Shown here piece after piece: positions 44,120 through 53,108 of a DNA stretch of 64,000 nucleotides. The translations under genes were made by a program, and so were the position numbers. The stretch lies in assembly GCA_903939515.1 (NCBI GenBank), contig CAJAHH010000113.1, forward strand, positions 1-64,000. The letters run 5' to 3'. Origin of the DNA: an uncultured Verrucomicrobiota bacterium. Its GTDB lineage: Bacteria; Verrucomicrobiota; Verrucomicrobiia; Limisphaerales; UBA9464. The notes below the pieces were generated by a model, which ran no database searches, was not told where the DNA came from, and saw only the letters and a program-made list of their open reading frames with translations. Each line of letters begins with the position of its first letter. The stretch's first letter is position 1.

Positions 44120-44597
44120 AGGGAGCCACCTGAAGTCGCTCTTCAACCGCGTCGCGCTTCATCAGCAAGCCTTGCTCCTTGTAAGCGCGGAGCACGAAGT
44201 GGGTCGCTGTCGAGAGAACACCCTGGATGGTGGACAGCTTCTCGGAGACGAACGCGGCTACGTCGCGCAAGTCGCTGCCCTCCACCTCGACGAGCAAATC
44301 ATAGCCGCCGGACATCAAGTGACAGGACCGCACCTCTTCGTAGCGGGAAATCCGCTCGGCGAGCTTGTCGAAACCACCACCGCGCTCCGGGGTGATCTTT
44401 ACCTCGATCATCGCCCGGACTACGTCATACCCGAGCTTCTCATCGTTCACCACGGCCCGATAACCCAGCAAGATTCCCTGGGCTTCCAGGCTGGAGATCT
44501 CGGCCCGGATCTCTGATTCAGACCGGCACAGCATCGCCGCCAGCGTAGCGGGACTCAGGGTGGCATCCTGGCGAAGAATCTTGATCAGCGCGTCCAT
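44118..44597 (-). CDS. Lrp/AsnC family transcriptional regulator
   Basis: A 159-residue regulator. The N-terminal winged HTH spans about residues 1-55 (MDALIKILRQDATLSPATLAAMLCRSESEIRAEISSLEAQGILLGYRAVV). The C-terminal RAM/ligand-binding domain (about 65-140) includes MIEVKITPERGGGFDKLAERI and the conserved GGYDLLVEVEG. The ATG at 44597 is preferred: the frame's ATG at 44705 would add 36 residues that overlap a palindrome in the promoter region. It is divergent from the PQQ-type protein gene, and a 7-bp inverted repeat lies between them, so autoregulation and control of that neighbour are plausible. The effector is unknown. Confidence 0.93.
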   Translation of the reverse strand: MDALIKILRQDATLSPATLAAMLCRSESEIRAEISSLEAQGILLGYRAVVNDEKLGYDVVRAMIEVKITPERGGGFDKLAERISRYEEVRSCHLMSGGYDLLVEVEGSDLRDVAAFVSEKLSTIQGVLSTATHFVLRAYKEQGLLMKRDAVEERLQVAP

Positions 44598-44680
44598 CGA
44601 CCCAGCAAAGCTCAGGCGTCCCGCGGATTGAAGGCATAAGTTAACCGATCGAAGGAGCCCTAGGGGGGACACTCGGGGTT

Positions 44681-44704
44681 TGACGGAGCGCCGCATATCC
44701 GTCA
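44681..44704. promoter_or_regulatory. Inverted repeat between divergent Lrp and PQQ-type genes
   Basis: TGACGGA at 44681 and TCCGTCA at 44698 form a perfect 7-bp dyad with a 10-bp spacer, 11 bp before the start codon of the beta-propeller gene and about 84 bp from the regulator's start. It is a candidate binding site for the adjacent Lrp/AsnC protein. Confidence 0.45.
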
Positions 44705-44715
44705 CGGCTTAGCCC

Positions 44716-45981
44716 ATGCAACGTCCCTTGGCACTGGCCGCCCTCATCGCCACCTCACTCGTCTCCCACGGAGCCGACTGGACCGAGTACCGCGGACCCC
44801 ACCACGATGGGGCCACCCCAGAGAAGATCGCCACGACCTGGCCTGCCAGTGGACCCAAGGTGCTGTGGAAGGTTCCTAGCAGCGCCGGCTTCAGCTCGTT
44901 CGCCGTGGCTGGTGGCCGCTGCTTCACCCAAGAACTCCGGGATTCAGGGGGTGCCATGCTCGAGACCCTCGTTGCCCGCGATGCCAACACCGGCAAGGAG
45001 CTGTGGACCGCAGCCTTGGGATCCATGAAGACCGGCGACGGCGGCGATGACGGCACCAAGGAGAATCGAGGCGGTGACGGCCCGCGCTCGACACCGGCTG
45101 TTCAGGGCGGCCGGGTGTACACCTTCTCGGCCAAACTCGTGGTGCAAGCCTTCGACGCCAAGACCGGCCAGGAAGTGTGGAAGAGCGACCTCGCTAAGGA
45201 TCACGCCGGCCGAAACATCTCCTGGCAGAACGCCCAATCACCGGTGATCGAAGACGGCCGAGTCTTCGTGGCTGGCGGTGGCGCTGGCGAAAGCCTGATG
45301 GCCCTGGACGTAAAGAGCGGCGCAATTGTCTGGAAGACCGGCGACGAAAAAATCACCCATGCCTCCCCTGTCTTGGCCACAATTCATGGCGTGCGTCAGG
45401 TCGTCTGGTTCCTCCAATCGGGACTGGTCTCGGTAGATCCCAAGACCGGCACCGAGCTCTGGCGTCACAACTTCCCCTACAAGGTCTCCACGGCGGCCTC
45501 CCCGGTCGTCTCCGGTGACTTGGTGTACTGCTCGGCCGGTTACGGCGTGGGTGCTGGAGCGGCCAAGGTGACCAAGAACGGATCTCAGTGGACGGCCACC
45601 GAGGCCTACCGTTTTGCTGGCAACAAGCCACTGGCCAACCACTGGTCGACGCCAGTGCTGAAAGACGGCCACCTCTTCGGCATGTTCCAGTTCAAAGAAT
45701 ACGGCAACGGACCGGTGAAGTGCGTCGACATCGCCACGGGAACCGTGAAGTGGGAACAGCCCGGATTCGGACCTGGCCACGTGATCCTCACCGCCAGCGG
45801 CGTGTTGGCTCTCTCGGACGACGGGCACCTCGTGCTCATCGACACCAACGCCGCGGCCTACAAGGAACTGGCCCGCGCCCACGTGCTCGATGGCAAGTGC
45901 TGGACCACGCCTGTGTTGGCCAATGGCAAGGTCTTCGCCCGCTCCACCAAGGAAGCCGTTTGCCTCGACCTCGGCCACTGA
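44716..45981 (+). CDS. Secreted PQQ-type beta-propeller repeat protein
   Basis: A 421-residue exported protein. The signal peptide (MQRPLALAALIATSLVSHG) is followed by WTEYRGPHHDGATPEKIATTWPASGPKVLWKVP, the start common to many planctomycete and verrucomicrobial PQQ_2 proteins. Repeats of the type DANTGKELWTA, DAKTGQEVWKSD, DVKSGAIVWKTGD, DPKTGTELWRHN and DIATGTVKWEQ form the blades of an eight-bladed-type propeller. The cofactor-binding Cys pair and metal residues of true PQQ dehydrogenases are not evident, so it may be a structural or non-PQQ member. It is divergent from the Lrp-type regulator and convergent with the PSD1 protein. Confidence 0.88.
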   Translation: MQRPLALAALIATSLVSHGADWTEYRGPHHDGATPEKIATTWPASGPKVLWKVPSSAGFSSFAVAGGRCFTQELRDSGGAMLETLVARDANTGKELWTAALGSMKTGDGGDDGTKENRGGDGPRSTPAVQGGRVYTFSAKLVVQAFDAKTGQEVWKSDLAKDHAGRNISWQNAQSPVIEDGRVFVAGGGAGESLMALDVKSGAIVWKTGDEKITHASPVLATIHGVRQVVWFLQSGLVSVDPKTGTELWRHNFPYKVSTAASPVVSGDLVYCSAGYGVGAGAAKVTKNGSQWTATEAYRFAGNKPLANHWSTPVLKDGHLFGMFQFKEYGNGPVKCVDIATGTVKWEQPGFGPGHVILTASGVLALSDDGHLVLIDTNAAAYKELARAHVLDGKCWTTPVLANGKVFARSTKEAVCLDLGH

Positions 45982-45992
45982 GCCGAGTGCCC

Positions 45993-46012
45993 TGCAGAGC
46001 CATCCCTCTGCA
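45993..46012. terminator. Hairpin between convergent PQQ-type and PSD1 genes
   Basis: TGCAGAG and CTCTGCA form a perfect 7-bp stem with a 6-nt loop in the 45-bp gap between two convergent stops. It could act on both strands; no T-tract is seen. Confidence 0.4.
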
Positions 46013-46026
46013 ACACACCCTCAGGC

Positions 46027-48732
46027 TTAATCGACAAACACGAATTCGTTGAGGTTGAGCAGCAAACGGCAGGTGCTGGCCAAGCCATGGTGTTCGGTAT
46101 GGCTGACCAGCGCCTGAGACTCTTCGGCGGTCGGTCTGCGGCCGAGGGCCAAGCGCATTCCCAGCGAAACCCGCTCCGGGATCGTCGGCGCCTCGTGTTC
46201 TAAGCGGACAGCCCAATGACGGGACATCGAAACCGCCAGCTTGTGGTTCATCAGAGCCAAAGCCTGCAGGGCATTGAGAGTCTCATTACGACGGTCCACC
46301 AAAATCGACGGATCGGCGCAATCTAAGGCCGCCATCATCGGCTGAGGCTGAGAACGCACCAGGAAACGGTACACCGAGCGCCGGTGTGACTCGGAATCTT
46401 CCGGGTTATGCAGCGCGTATTCGTAGTGCGGCGAGTGCTCCGGCCGCTCCACCACGAAATCCTTAAAACTCGGCCCACCGCGGCGCTCATCCAGACGCCC
46501 CGCCACCCAGAGCATCGAATCGCGGATCACCTCAGCCTCCAGCTTCCGACGGTTCATGCGCCAGAGCAGTCGATTATCGGTGTCGCGCGCCACGCCCGGG
46601 TGAGCCTCTGGATTCGGAACCACAGAACTCTGCCGGTAAGTACGACTCGTCACGATCAGGCGGTGCAACGACTTGAGGGATTGACCGTTGTCGCGGAACC
46701 ACACCGCCATCCAGTCTAACAACTCCGGGTGGCTGGGCGCCGTGCCCATGCGACCGAAATCATTGGCTGTCTCAACCAAACCGCGGCCGAAATGGTGCTG
46801 CCAGACCCGGTTCACAATGGACCTCCACGTCAGCACATTCTCTGGATCGGCAATCCACTCAGCCAAGGCCACCCGCCGCTGACCTTCCGGCATGGCGGGA
46901 TCGACCTGAAGTCCGCGGCTCAAACCCAAGGATCGAGGCACGCCCGGTATCACCTCATTGCCGGGTTTGCGCACATCCCCGCGCGCCAGCAAATAGACAG
47001 GCCGAGGCTTCCCCCCGTTGGAACCAGTGCCCCGGAACGCACCTCCTCCGTGGTGCACCGTGCCCGCGTACACCATCCGTTGGGGCGGAAGGGTTGAGAT
47101 TTCTCGAGTGACCCGGTCCAGTTCGGCGCGGATTGGAGTTAAGCGGGCCAGGCTCGCGGCCAAAGCCGGCACGTCTTCCAGAGCCTTGCGGTCCTTCCGC
47201 AACCGGTCCAAGGCCTCTCCCACCGCAGACTGAGTTCGCCCCGGAAACCACCCATCGGTGAGGTTGTTCCGCCCCCAACGCGGAGCCGCTTCGATGCTGT
47301 CATTAGAGCTCACCGGCGCACCGAGCGCCCAATTGCTGCCCTCAGCATCCAAGACCTCCAACTCCGAGAGAGCGAAGATAAAGTCATTCATTCGGGCCGC
47401 GAGACGTGTGGCCGTGACTCGCACGTATCGCCCCCGCAAGCCCGGCACCTTCACCTCCCGCGGGGTCACCCCGGGATTGGGCAAATCGCCACCGGTCTGA
47501 TCCTCCAGTCGCTGGATGCCGGCCTTGAATTCGGGATCGTTCGACAACTCCACCCGGTACCGGACCGGGAATCCGAAGCCCTTGCCGATACCGTTGAAGT
47601 CATCGTGGCAACCGGCGTAGAGGAGTCGGTGAATTTCGACTGGCCGCCCCAGATCCACCTGAACCCACTGGACTACATCGGGCTTCGACTGGATGACCGA
47701 GTGCCAACCCATCTCCGGCCGCGCGGGTTCCTTGCTCCCGGCCTCCGCAGCAGCAACGCGTCTTTCGAGCAAAGCGAACCGCCGTCCACCCTGACGAATC
47801 ATCTCATCATCCAGAGGCTTTTTTTCCTGCTGCAACGTCGCCTTACGCCCCTCCAGAAATCGCCGCCGCTCGGCCACAGCAGGATCGGCATCAAACTTCC
47901 GGTCCGCCCTGTCGAGCGCAGCGAACACCGCCGTCAATTGGTAATACTCCTCCGAGCGGACCGGATCGAACTTGTGATCGTGACAGCGCGCACACTGAAC
48001 CGTGGCGCTGTTGAAGGTGTTCATCACCGTAGCCACCATATCATCTCGATCGAGCAGGCGAGCGATCTTGCCATCCGTCTTCGACTCCGGGACCTCGGCA
48101 TGGCCAATCAAGTCCCACGGCCCAGCCGAGATGAATCCGGTGGCCGTAACACCATCTTCAGTGTCCGGCCAGAGCACATCGCCCGCGATTTGTTCCCGAA
48201 CGAAGCGCGAATACGGTTTGTCGGAATTCAGAGCCCGGATCACATAATCTCGATACGGCCACGCGTTCGGGCGGGGCTGATCCTTGTCATAGCCATGGGT
48301 CTCACCGTAGTGGACCACATCCAACCAATGGCGCGCCCAACGCTCACCGTGGCGAGGCGACGCCAGCAACCGTTCCACACACTGCTCATACGCATCCGTC
48401 GACGGATCGTTCAAGAAGGCATCCATCTCGGCCGGCGTCGGCGGCAACCCTGTCAAATCGAGACTCACCCGACGCAGCAGCGTGCGCCGATCGGCCTCCG
48501 GCGCTGGCGAAATCCCCTCACGATGCAGGCGATCTAAAATAAACCCATCGATCGGATGTACCACGAGACCCGACGGGCTTGAAAGCACCGGAACCTCAGG
48601 TGACTGCAACGGCCGGTAAGACCAATGAACTCCATTGGTCGCCCCAGCTCCTAAAGCATCGCTCAACAGGCTCACCCCCAACACCACGACCCATGCCCGA
48701 ACCGAGCGGTGAATACATCGGGGAATCCTCAT
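46027..48732 (-). CDS. Secreted PSCyt2-PSD1 protein (DUF1549/DUF1553) with discoidin-like insert
   Basis: A 901-residue exported protein. The start at 48732 gives a signal sequence (MRIPRCIHRSVRAWVVVLGVSLLSDALGAGA); the longer frame would overlap lpxD and a repeat element. Unlike the homologue at 7917 it lacks the PSCyt1 haem domain. A PSCyt2 domain comes first, with LRRVSLDLTGLPPTPAEMDAF and VQCARCHDHKFDPV. Then a beta-sandwich resembling F5/8-type (discoidin) domains lies at about 340-495 (VQWVQVDLGRPVEIHRLLYAG and LRGRYVRVTATRLAARMNDFIFALSELEVLD), suggesting carbohydrate binding. The PSD1 domain follows, with NRVWQHHFGRGLVETANDFG. No DUF1501 partner is adjacent. Confidence 0.9.
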   Translation of the reverse strand: MRIPRCIHRSVRAWVVVLGVSLLSDALGAGATNGVHWSYRPLQSPEVPVLSSPSGLVVHPIDGFILDRLHREGISPAPEADRRTLLRRVSLDLTGLPPTPAEMDAFLNDPSTDAYEQCVERLLASPRHGERWARHWLDVVHYGETHGYDKDQPRPNAWPYRDYVIRALNSDKPYSRFVREQIAGDVLWPDTEDGVTATGFISAGPWDLIGHAEVPESKTDGKIARLLDRDDMVATVMNTFNSATVQCARCHDHKFDPVRSEEYYQLTAVFAALDRADRKFDADPAVAERRRFLEGRKATLQQEKKPLDDEMIRQGGRRFALLERRVAAAEAGSKEPARPEMGWHSVIQSKPDVVQWVQVDLGRPVEIHRLLYAGCHDDFNGIGKGFGFPVRYRVELSNDPEFKAGIQRLEDQTGGDLPNPGVTPREVKVPGLRGRYVRVTATRLAARMNDFIFALSELEVLDAEGSNWALGAPVSSNDSIEAAPRWGRNNLTDGWFPGRTQSAVGEALDRLRKDRKALEDVPALAASLARLTPIRAELDRVTREISTLPPQRMVYAGTVHHGGGAFRGTGSNGGKPRPVYLLARGDVRKPGNEVIPGVPRSLGLSRGLQVDPAMPEGQRRVALAEWIADPENVLTWRSIVNRVWQHHFGRGLVETANDFGRMGTAPSHPELLDWMAVWFRDNGQSLKSLHRLIVTSRTYRQSSVVPNPEAHPGVARDTDNRLLWRMNRRKLEAEVIRDSMLWVAGRLDERRGGPSFKDFVVERPEHSPHYEYALHNPEDSESHRRSVYRFLVRSQPQPMMAALDCADPSILVDRRNETLNALQALALMNHKLAVSMSRHWAVRLEHEAPTIPERVSLGMRLALGRRPTAEESQALVSHTEHHGLASTCRLLLNLNEFVFVD

Positions 48733-48778
48733 GATCAGACACCTTATTTCTCCATCCCGCCCCCACAAGCCCAAACAC

Positions 48779-48847
48779 CCCCCTCGCGCACCGCGCGAAA
48801 ACCTCATCCTCCCCAGAGCTTCCCTGCGCGCGCCGGCTTGGTCCCGC
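48779..48847 (+). repeat. Dispersed element, right half only, copy D
   Basis: It contains the central hairpin CGCGC-ACC-GCGCG, the CTCCCCAGAGCTTCC stretch and the right terminal repeat TTGGTCCCGC, but no left half. It lies between the PSD1 start and the lpxD stop. Confidence 0.7.
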
Positions 48848-48856
48848 GGAGCCCGC

Positions 48857-49891
48857 TTATTGCGAAGACGAAACCTCATCCCCGAGCCGCCGCTCCAACT
48901 CCTGCACACGGCGCAGCAACTCCGGCAGACGCTCCATCGCCAAGTACTGACGCTTCATTACACGATCCGGGCCGGCTGGAGAACCCAGCCATTTCTGTCC
49001 CTCCGGAATGTGGTGCATCACCCCAGACTGCGCCGCAATCGTCACCTTGTCCGCGATCCGCAAGTGACCCGCCACCCCCACCTGACCCGCGATCGTCACA
49101 TAATTACCGATCTTCGTGCTGCCAGCGATTCCCACCTGCGCCACCAGAATACAGTGCTCCCCGATAGTCACATTGTGGGCGATCTGAACCAGGTTATCGA
49201 TCTTGGTACCACGGCCGATCACCGTGGCCCCGAGAGCCGCCCGATCGATCGTCACATTGGCACCGATTTCAACATCATCATGGATGATCACCTGCCCCAC
49301 CTGCGGCACCTTGCGGTGCTCACCCTTGTCGAACACATAGCCAAAGCCATCTGAACCAATCACCGAGCCCGCATGAATGCGGACACGCCGCCCCAGCGCA
49401 CTGCGGGGGTAGAGCGTCACATTCGGATAAAGCCGGCACCCGTCGCCCACCACGCAGTCATCCGAGATGAAATTGCGACCAACGAGGACCGCCTCAGCCC
49501 CGATCCGGACCCGTTCACCGATGACGCACTGAGGCCCCACATGCGCCGAAGGATCCACCTGCGCCGAGGCTGCAACCACCGACGACGGATGAATCCCTGC
49601 CGGCAAAACCGGCTCAGGAAAAAATAGCGGCAACACCTGTGCAAAGGCTACCCGCGCATTCTCGACTTGCAGAATAGTTTTGCCGGTAGACGACCGAAAA
49701 TCACCGGCCACCAAAATGGCTGAAGCGGCACTTTGGTCGGCCCGCAGAAAGTACGCTTCGTTTTCCGCGAAAGTAAGATCACCGGACTTGGCTCCATCCG
49801 CCGGAGCAAAACCGGTTAATTCAAGAGAAGGGTCACCCACAACACAGCCGCCGACACGCTCGGCGACCAAGCTGGCAATCAAAGTTGGCAT
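48857..49891 (-). CDS. lpxD: UDP-3-O-acylglucosamine N-acyltransferase
   Basis: A 344-residue lipid A biosynthesis enzyme that N-acylates UDP-3-O-acyl-glucosamine in the cytoplasm. The N-terminal uridine-binding domain includes GDLTFAENEAYF. The left-handed beta-helix follows, built of hexapeptides such as VIGERVRIGAEAVL and VIIHDDVEIGANVTIDRA, with a C-terminal helix. With the ATG at 49891 the catalytic His in LVQIAHNVTIG is H239, the E. coli number. The GTG at 49915 is the alternative. The gene is apart from the usual bamA-skp-fabZ-lpxA cluster. It supports a Gram-negative outer membrane with LPS. Confidence 0.96.
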   Translation of the reverse strand: MPTLIASLVAERVGGCVVGDPSLELTGFAPADGAKSGDLTFAENEAYFLRADQSAASAILVAGDFRSSTGKTILQVENARVAFAQVLPLFFPEPVLPAGIHPSSVVAASAQVDPSAHVGPQCVIGERVRIGAEAVLVGRNFISDDCVVGDGCRLYPNVTLYPRSALGRRVRIHAGSVIGSDGFGYVFDKGEHRKVPQVGQVIIHDDVEIGANVTIDRAALGATVIGRGTKIDNLVQIAHNVTIGEHCILVAQVGIAGSTKIGNYVTIAGQVGVAGHLRIADKVTIAAQSGVMHHIPEGQKWLGSPAGPDRVMKRQYLAMERLPELLRRVQELERRLGDEVSSSQ

Positions 49892-50020
49892 AGAAAATTG
49901 TTTCCCACGGAACACCTCCGCGCACCGGCAAAAACCGGCCCCGCAGCATCACCGTCCCCACCTCCAACGCACAACATTTCGTTTCCTCCACCACCCACGT
50001 CTAAGCATACAGCGGCGGCA

Positions 50021-50131
50021 GCAGGACCGGACCGGAGCGAGCATTGGAGGCGATCACCTATCCCCCTCGTGCGACAGCACGAAAGCTCCTCCTCCCCAGA
50101 GACTCCTCAGCGCGCGCAGGACCGATCCCGC
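50021..50131 (+). repeat. Dispersed 110-bp palindromic element, copy E
   Basis: Starts GCAGGACCGG and ends CCGATCCCGC. The central hairpin is CGTGC-gaca-GCACG: relative to the other copies both arms changed so that pairing is retained. It fills most of the 278-bp gap between lpxD and the S9 peptidase gene. Confidence 0.8.
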
Positions 50132-50169
50132 GAAGCATCACCCACAACCCGCCACCCACACCGAAGCGA

Positions 50170-52224
50170 TCAATCTAGATACCGGTGCAACCATTCGAAA
50201 ATCGTCGCATGCCACAGCTGACTGTTTTGCGGCTTCAACACCCAGTGCCCCTCATCCGGGAAGTACAACAACCGACTTGGAACCCCCTGACGCTGCAACG
50301 CCGTAAACAGCGACAACCCCTGCCCCACCGGCACCCGATAATCTAACTCATTATGGATGATCAAATTCGGCGTACGAAACCGGGCCGCAAACCGATCCGG
50401 CGAGTCCCGATCGAACCCCCGAGACTTCCACGGAACCCCATGCTCCCACTCATCGAACCACAACTCATCCGTCGACCCATACATCGAGTGAAACTCGTAC
50501 ACACCACAATGCGTCACCAACGTCTTGAACCGGTCCGTGTGCCCCTGAAACCAATTCATCATGTAGCCACCATAGCTAGCCCCCGCCGCAGCCATGCGCT
50601 TCTGGTCGACCCACGGCTGCCGCTCACACCAATCCAACGCCGCCATCAAATCCCCATAAACCTTACCACCCCAATCCCGCGAAATGTCATCCGTGAACTT
50701 CTGCCCAAACCCCGTCGACCCCCGCGGATTCGGCATCGCCAACACCCAGCCCTGTGCCACCCACAACTGCGGATTCCAACGATACGACCACCCATCGAGA
50801 AAGGCCCCTTGTGGCCCGCCGTGCACCCAAAAAACCAACGGATACCGCTTGGCCGCATCAAATCCCGACGGCTTCAAGATCCACATCTGAACCGGCACCC
50901 CACCCACCCCCTTCACCGTCACCGATTCCGGAACCGGCAAATTCCAAGACGCACAGCGTTCCGCATTCGGATCCCACAACGTAGTCACCCGGCCCGAGAC
51001 CAACTCCACCGACTTCAACACCGCCGGCCAATCCATCCGCGTCTCCAAATACACCACCGAAGTACCGTCCGACCCGAACACCGCATCACCCGCCGATCCC
51101 ATCGTAGTCAAAGCCCGCGGCGCAGAAGCACCGCCCAACGCCACCGACCACAACTGTTTGCGTCCCTGCGACTCCGCCTCGACCACCAATTGCCCCTCCT
51201 TCGACCAAGCAATCCCCTCCACCGAACGGTCCCAGTTGCTCGTCAGACTGCGGACCTGACCCGTCTTCAAATCCCGAAGCATCAACTGCCAACGATCTGC
51301 CTCGAAGCCCGCCCGAGCCTGAGCCCGATACGCCAACCAGCGACCATCCGGCGAACAATGCGGACACCCATCGGCAGCTCGTTGCGAGGTCAACGCCGTG
51401 CGCTGAGAACCGTCCACCGACACCGACACTAAATTGTGATCCGTGGACCACGACTCCTCACGAACCGGCGCCGGCGAAGGCGTGTGGACCAGCAACTTCG
51501 AATCCGCAGACCAATCAAACTCATCGCCCGCAGCAAACGTACTCGACCAAGGCACCGCGTCCTGCGCTCCCGGAGTGAGATCGAGCGCCTCTCCCGCACC
51601 CGCACCCTGTGACACCGACACCACGAAGAGATGATTGCGCCGGCCATCACTCATCGCATCCCACTTGCGCACCGGTAGCGCATCATAAACCCGAGCGCGG
51701 ACCTTGCCCTTCTCCAACCCCTGGATTCGCTCCCGATTCAGACGCTCGGATTCCTCCGGAGGCTTCCCGGAGAACTCCGGATACACCGATGACAGGAAAG
51801 CGATTCGAGACCCATCCGGCGACCAAGCAGGAGCACTAGCACCGGTAGAAAGGTGCGTCAGCATCCTAGCCTCGCCACCGTCCACCGACTGAATCCAGAC
51901 CTGGAACTCTCCGTCACGATTGGACTCGAAGACCACCCATCGCCCATCCGGCGACCACCGGGGATGGCGATCGTGCTTGGGTGAAGCAGCGAATTTCCGT
52001 GGAGCCCCGCCACCGACCGGCACCAACCAAATATCGCTGTCGACCCGGTTCTCAACCAGATCCGGCGTGGCCACAACACAGGCGATCCATCGACCGTCCG
52101 GGGAAGGCTGCGGATCGCTCAACCGCCGAAGGGACGACAAATCCTCGAAAGCCAACGAATGCGAAGCCAGCACGGAAACCGACACCCAAAACGCCAACCC
52201 AGCCAGGATCGTCCGAAACATCAT
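50170..52224 (-). CDS. Exported S9 family prolyl oligopeptidase / acylaminoacyl peptidase
   Basis: A 684-residue serine peptidase. The signal peptide MMFRTILAGLAFWVSVSVLASHSLA fixes the start at 52224. The N-terminal half is a beta-propeller with WD40-like PD40 blades (DPQPSPDGRWIACVV, HPRWSPDGRWVVFESN, APAWSPDGSRIAFLSS, CPHCSPDGRWLAYRA). The C-terminal alpha/beta-hydrolase has the triad S550 (GASYGGYMMNW), D628 (NELDYRVPVGQG) and H660 (DEGHWVLKP). It probably hydrolyses short peptides in the periplasm. It is divergent from imuA. Confidence 0.94.
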   Translation of the reverse strand: MMFRTILAGLAFWVSVSVLASHSLAFEDLSSLRRLSDPQPSPDGRWIACVVATPDLVENRVDSDIWLVPVGGGAPRKFAASPKHDRHPRWSPDGRWVVFESNRDGEFQVWIQSVDGGEARMLTHLSTGASAPAWSPDGSRIAFLSSVYPEFSGKPPEESERLNRERIQGLEKGKVRARVYDALPVRKWDAMSDGRRNHLFVVSVSQGAGAGEALDLTPGAQDAVPWSSTFAAGDEFDWSADSKLLVHTPSPAPVREESWSTDHNLVSVSVDGSQRTALTSQRAADGCPHCSPDGRWLAYRAQARAGFEADRWQLMLRDLKTGQVRSLTSNWDRSVEGIAWSKEGQLVVEAESQGRKQLWSVALGGASAPRALTTMGSAGDAVFGSDGTSVVYLETRMDWPAVLKSVELVSGRVTTLWDPNAERCASWNLPVPESVTVKGVGGVPVQMWILKPSGFDAAKRYPLVFWVHGGPQGAFLDGWSYRWNPQLWVAQGWVLAMPNPRGSTGFGQKFTDDISRDWGGKVYGDLMAALDWCERQPWVDQKRMAAAGASYGGYMMNWFQGHTDRFKTLVTHCGVYEFHSMYGSTDELWFDEWEHGVPWKSRGFDRDSPDRFAARFRTPNLIIHNELDYRVPVGQGLSLFTALQRQGVPSRLLYFPDEGHWVLKPQNSQLWHATIFEWLHRYLD

Positions 52225-52295
52225 CGACCCAGTGAAACGCACCTCACGCTCCAAGGCAAACCGAGCCCAAAACTCCTATTGCGATCCCAACCCAT

Positions 52296-52322
52296 TAGAC
52301 AGTCTTTGTCCCTGGATAGAGT
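52296..52322 (+). promoter_or_regulatory. Candidate imuA promoter with short dyad
   Basis: TAGACA and TAGAGT are 15 bp apart, a short spacer for a -35/-10 pair. GACA-GTCTT-TGTC (52298-52310) is a dyad placed between them, where a repressor such as LexA would act. It is not the LexA box of well-studied Gram-negative or Gram-positive groups, so this is only a candidate. Confidence 0.3.
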
Positions 52323-52408
52323 GAATTCTGTGCCTCTCCGGAGGATTTGGGTTTTACACCCTGAGCGAAGCCCTAGACTGATCCCCCGACCCAACTTCGG
52401 TCACCGCC

Positions 52409-53077
52409 ATGCCCGCCGACACCAAGATTATCGAACTACGGCAATTTCTTGCCGAACGCCTGCCACGGGCTCGGATCGGGGTGGCACCGGAGCGGACGGT
52501 TCCCACGGCCCTGCCTACCGGTATCGAATCCATCGACCAGGGCCTCGGAGGCGGGTTACCCCAAGGATCCTTCACCGAACTGGTCGCCCCTGGAGAAGGC
52601 TCTGGCAGCGCCCAGTTCATCCATTCCCTACTGCGACATGCCGCCTCGGCCGGACGCTTCCTGACCTTGGTCGACGGAGCCGACAGCCTGGACGTAGACG
52701 CTCTCGAACCGGAAGCCCTGGCCCACCTGCTCTGGGTCCGATGTCGAAATACTGCGGAGGCTCTGCAAACCACGGACCTCCTCCTGCGCGACCGCAACAT
52801 CGCCCTAGTGGTCCTAGACCTGAAGCTGAACGCCGCCCACGAACTGCGCCGCATCCCGGGAACCCTCTGGTACCGATTCAGTCGACTCATGGAACAACAC
52901 GGCGGAACCCTACTGATTATCACTCCCCAACCGTTGGTAGCCGGGGCCGCCGCCCGCATCGTTTCCCGGACCCGCCTCGACCATCGAGATCTCGACCGCA
53001 CCCCGGACACCCTAGACCTCCGGTTCGAGACCGAACGGCGTCGAATCCTCGAAGCAAGTGCTCAGCAGAGCGCCTGA
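52409..53077 (+). CDS. imuA: ImuA-type RecA-like protein of the mutagenesis cassette
   Basis: A 222-residue RecA/SulA-like protein. IELRQFLAERLPRARIGV and the PTGIESIDQGLGGGLPQGSFTEL segment match ImuA, which resembles the RecA core with a degenerate Walker A (APGEGSGSAQF). RFLTLVDGADSLDVDALEP and IALVVLDLKLN correspond to RecA strands, with Walker B replaced. ImuA recruits or regulates the damage polymerases in this cassette. It is the first gene, followed by imuB and dnaE2 in the canonical order. Confidence 0.88.
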   Translation: MPADTKIIELRQFLAERLPRARIGVAPERTVPTALPTGIESIDQGLGGGLPQGSFTELVAPGEGSGSAQFIHSLLRHAASAGRFLTLVDGADSLDVDALEPEALAHLLWVRCRNTAEALQTTDLLLRDRNIALVVLDLKLNAAHELRRIPGTLWYRFSRLMEQHGGTLLIITPQPLVAGAAARIVSRTRLDHRDLDRTPDTLDLRFETERRRILEASAQQSA

Positions 53078-53108
53078 AAGCCCGTTTCTCGCACCTTGCT
53101 CTCGCGCC

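Noticed and set aside
50353-51432. Plus-strand frame of 359 codons opposite the S9 peptidase
   Set aside because: Composition is extremely Arg/Pro/His-rich, as expected from the antisense of PD40 repeats.
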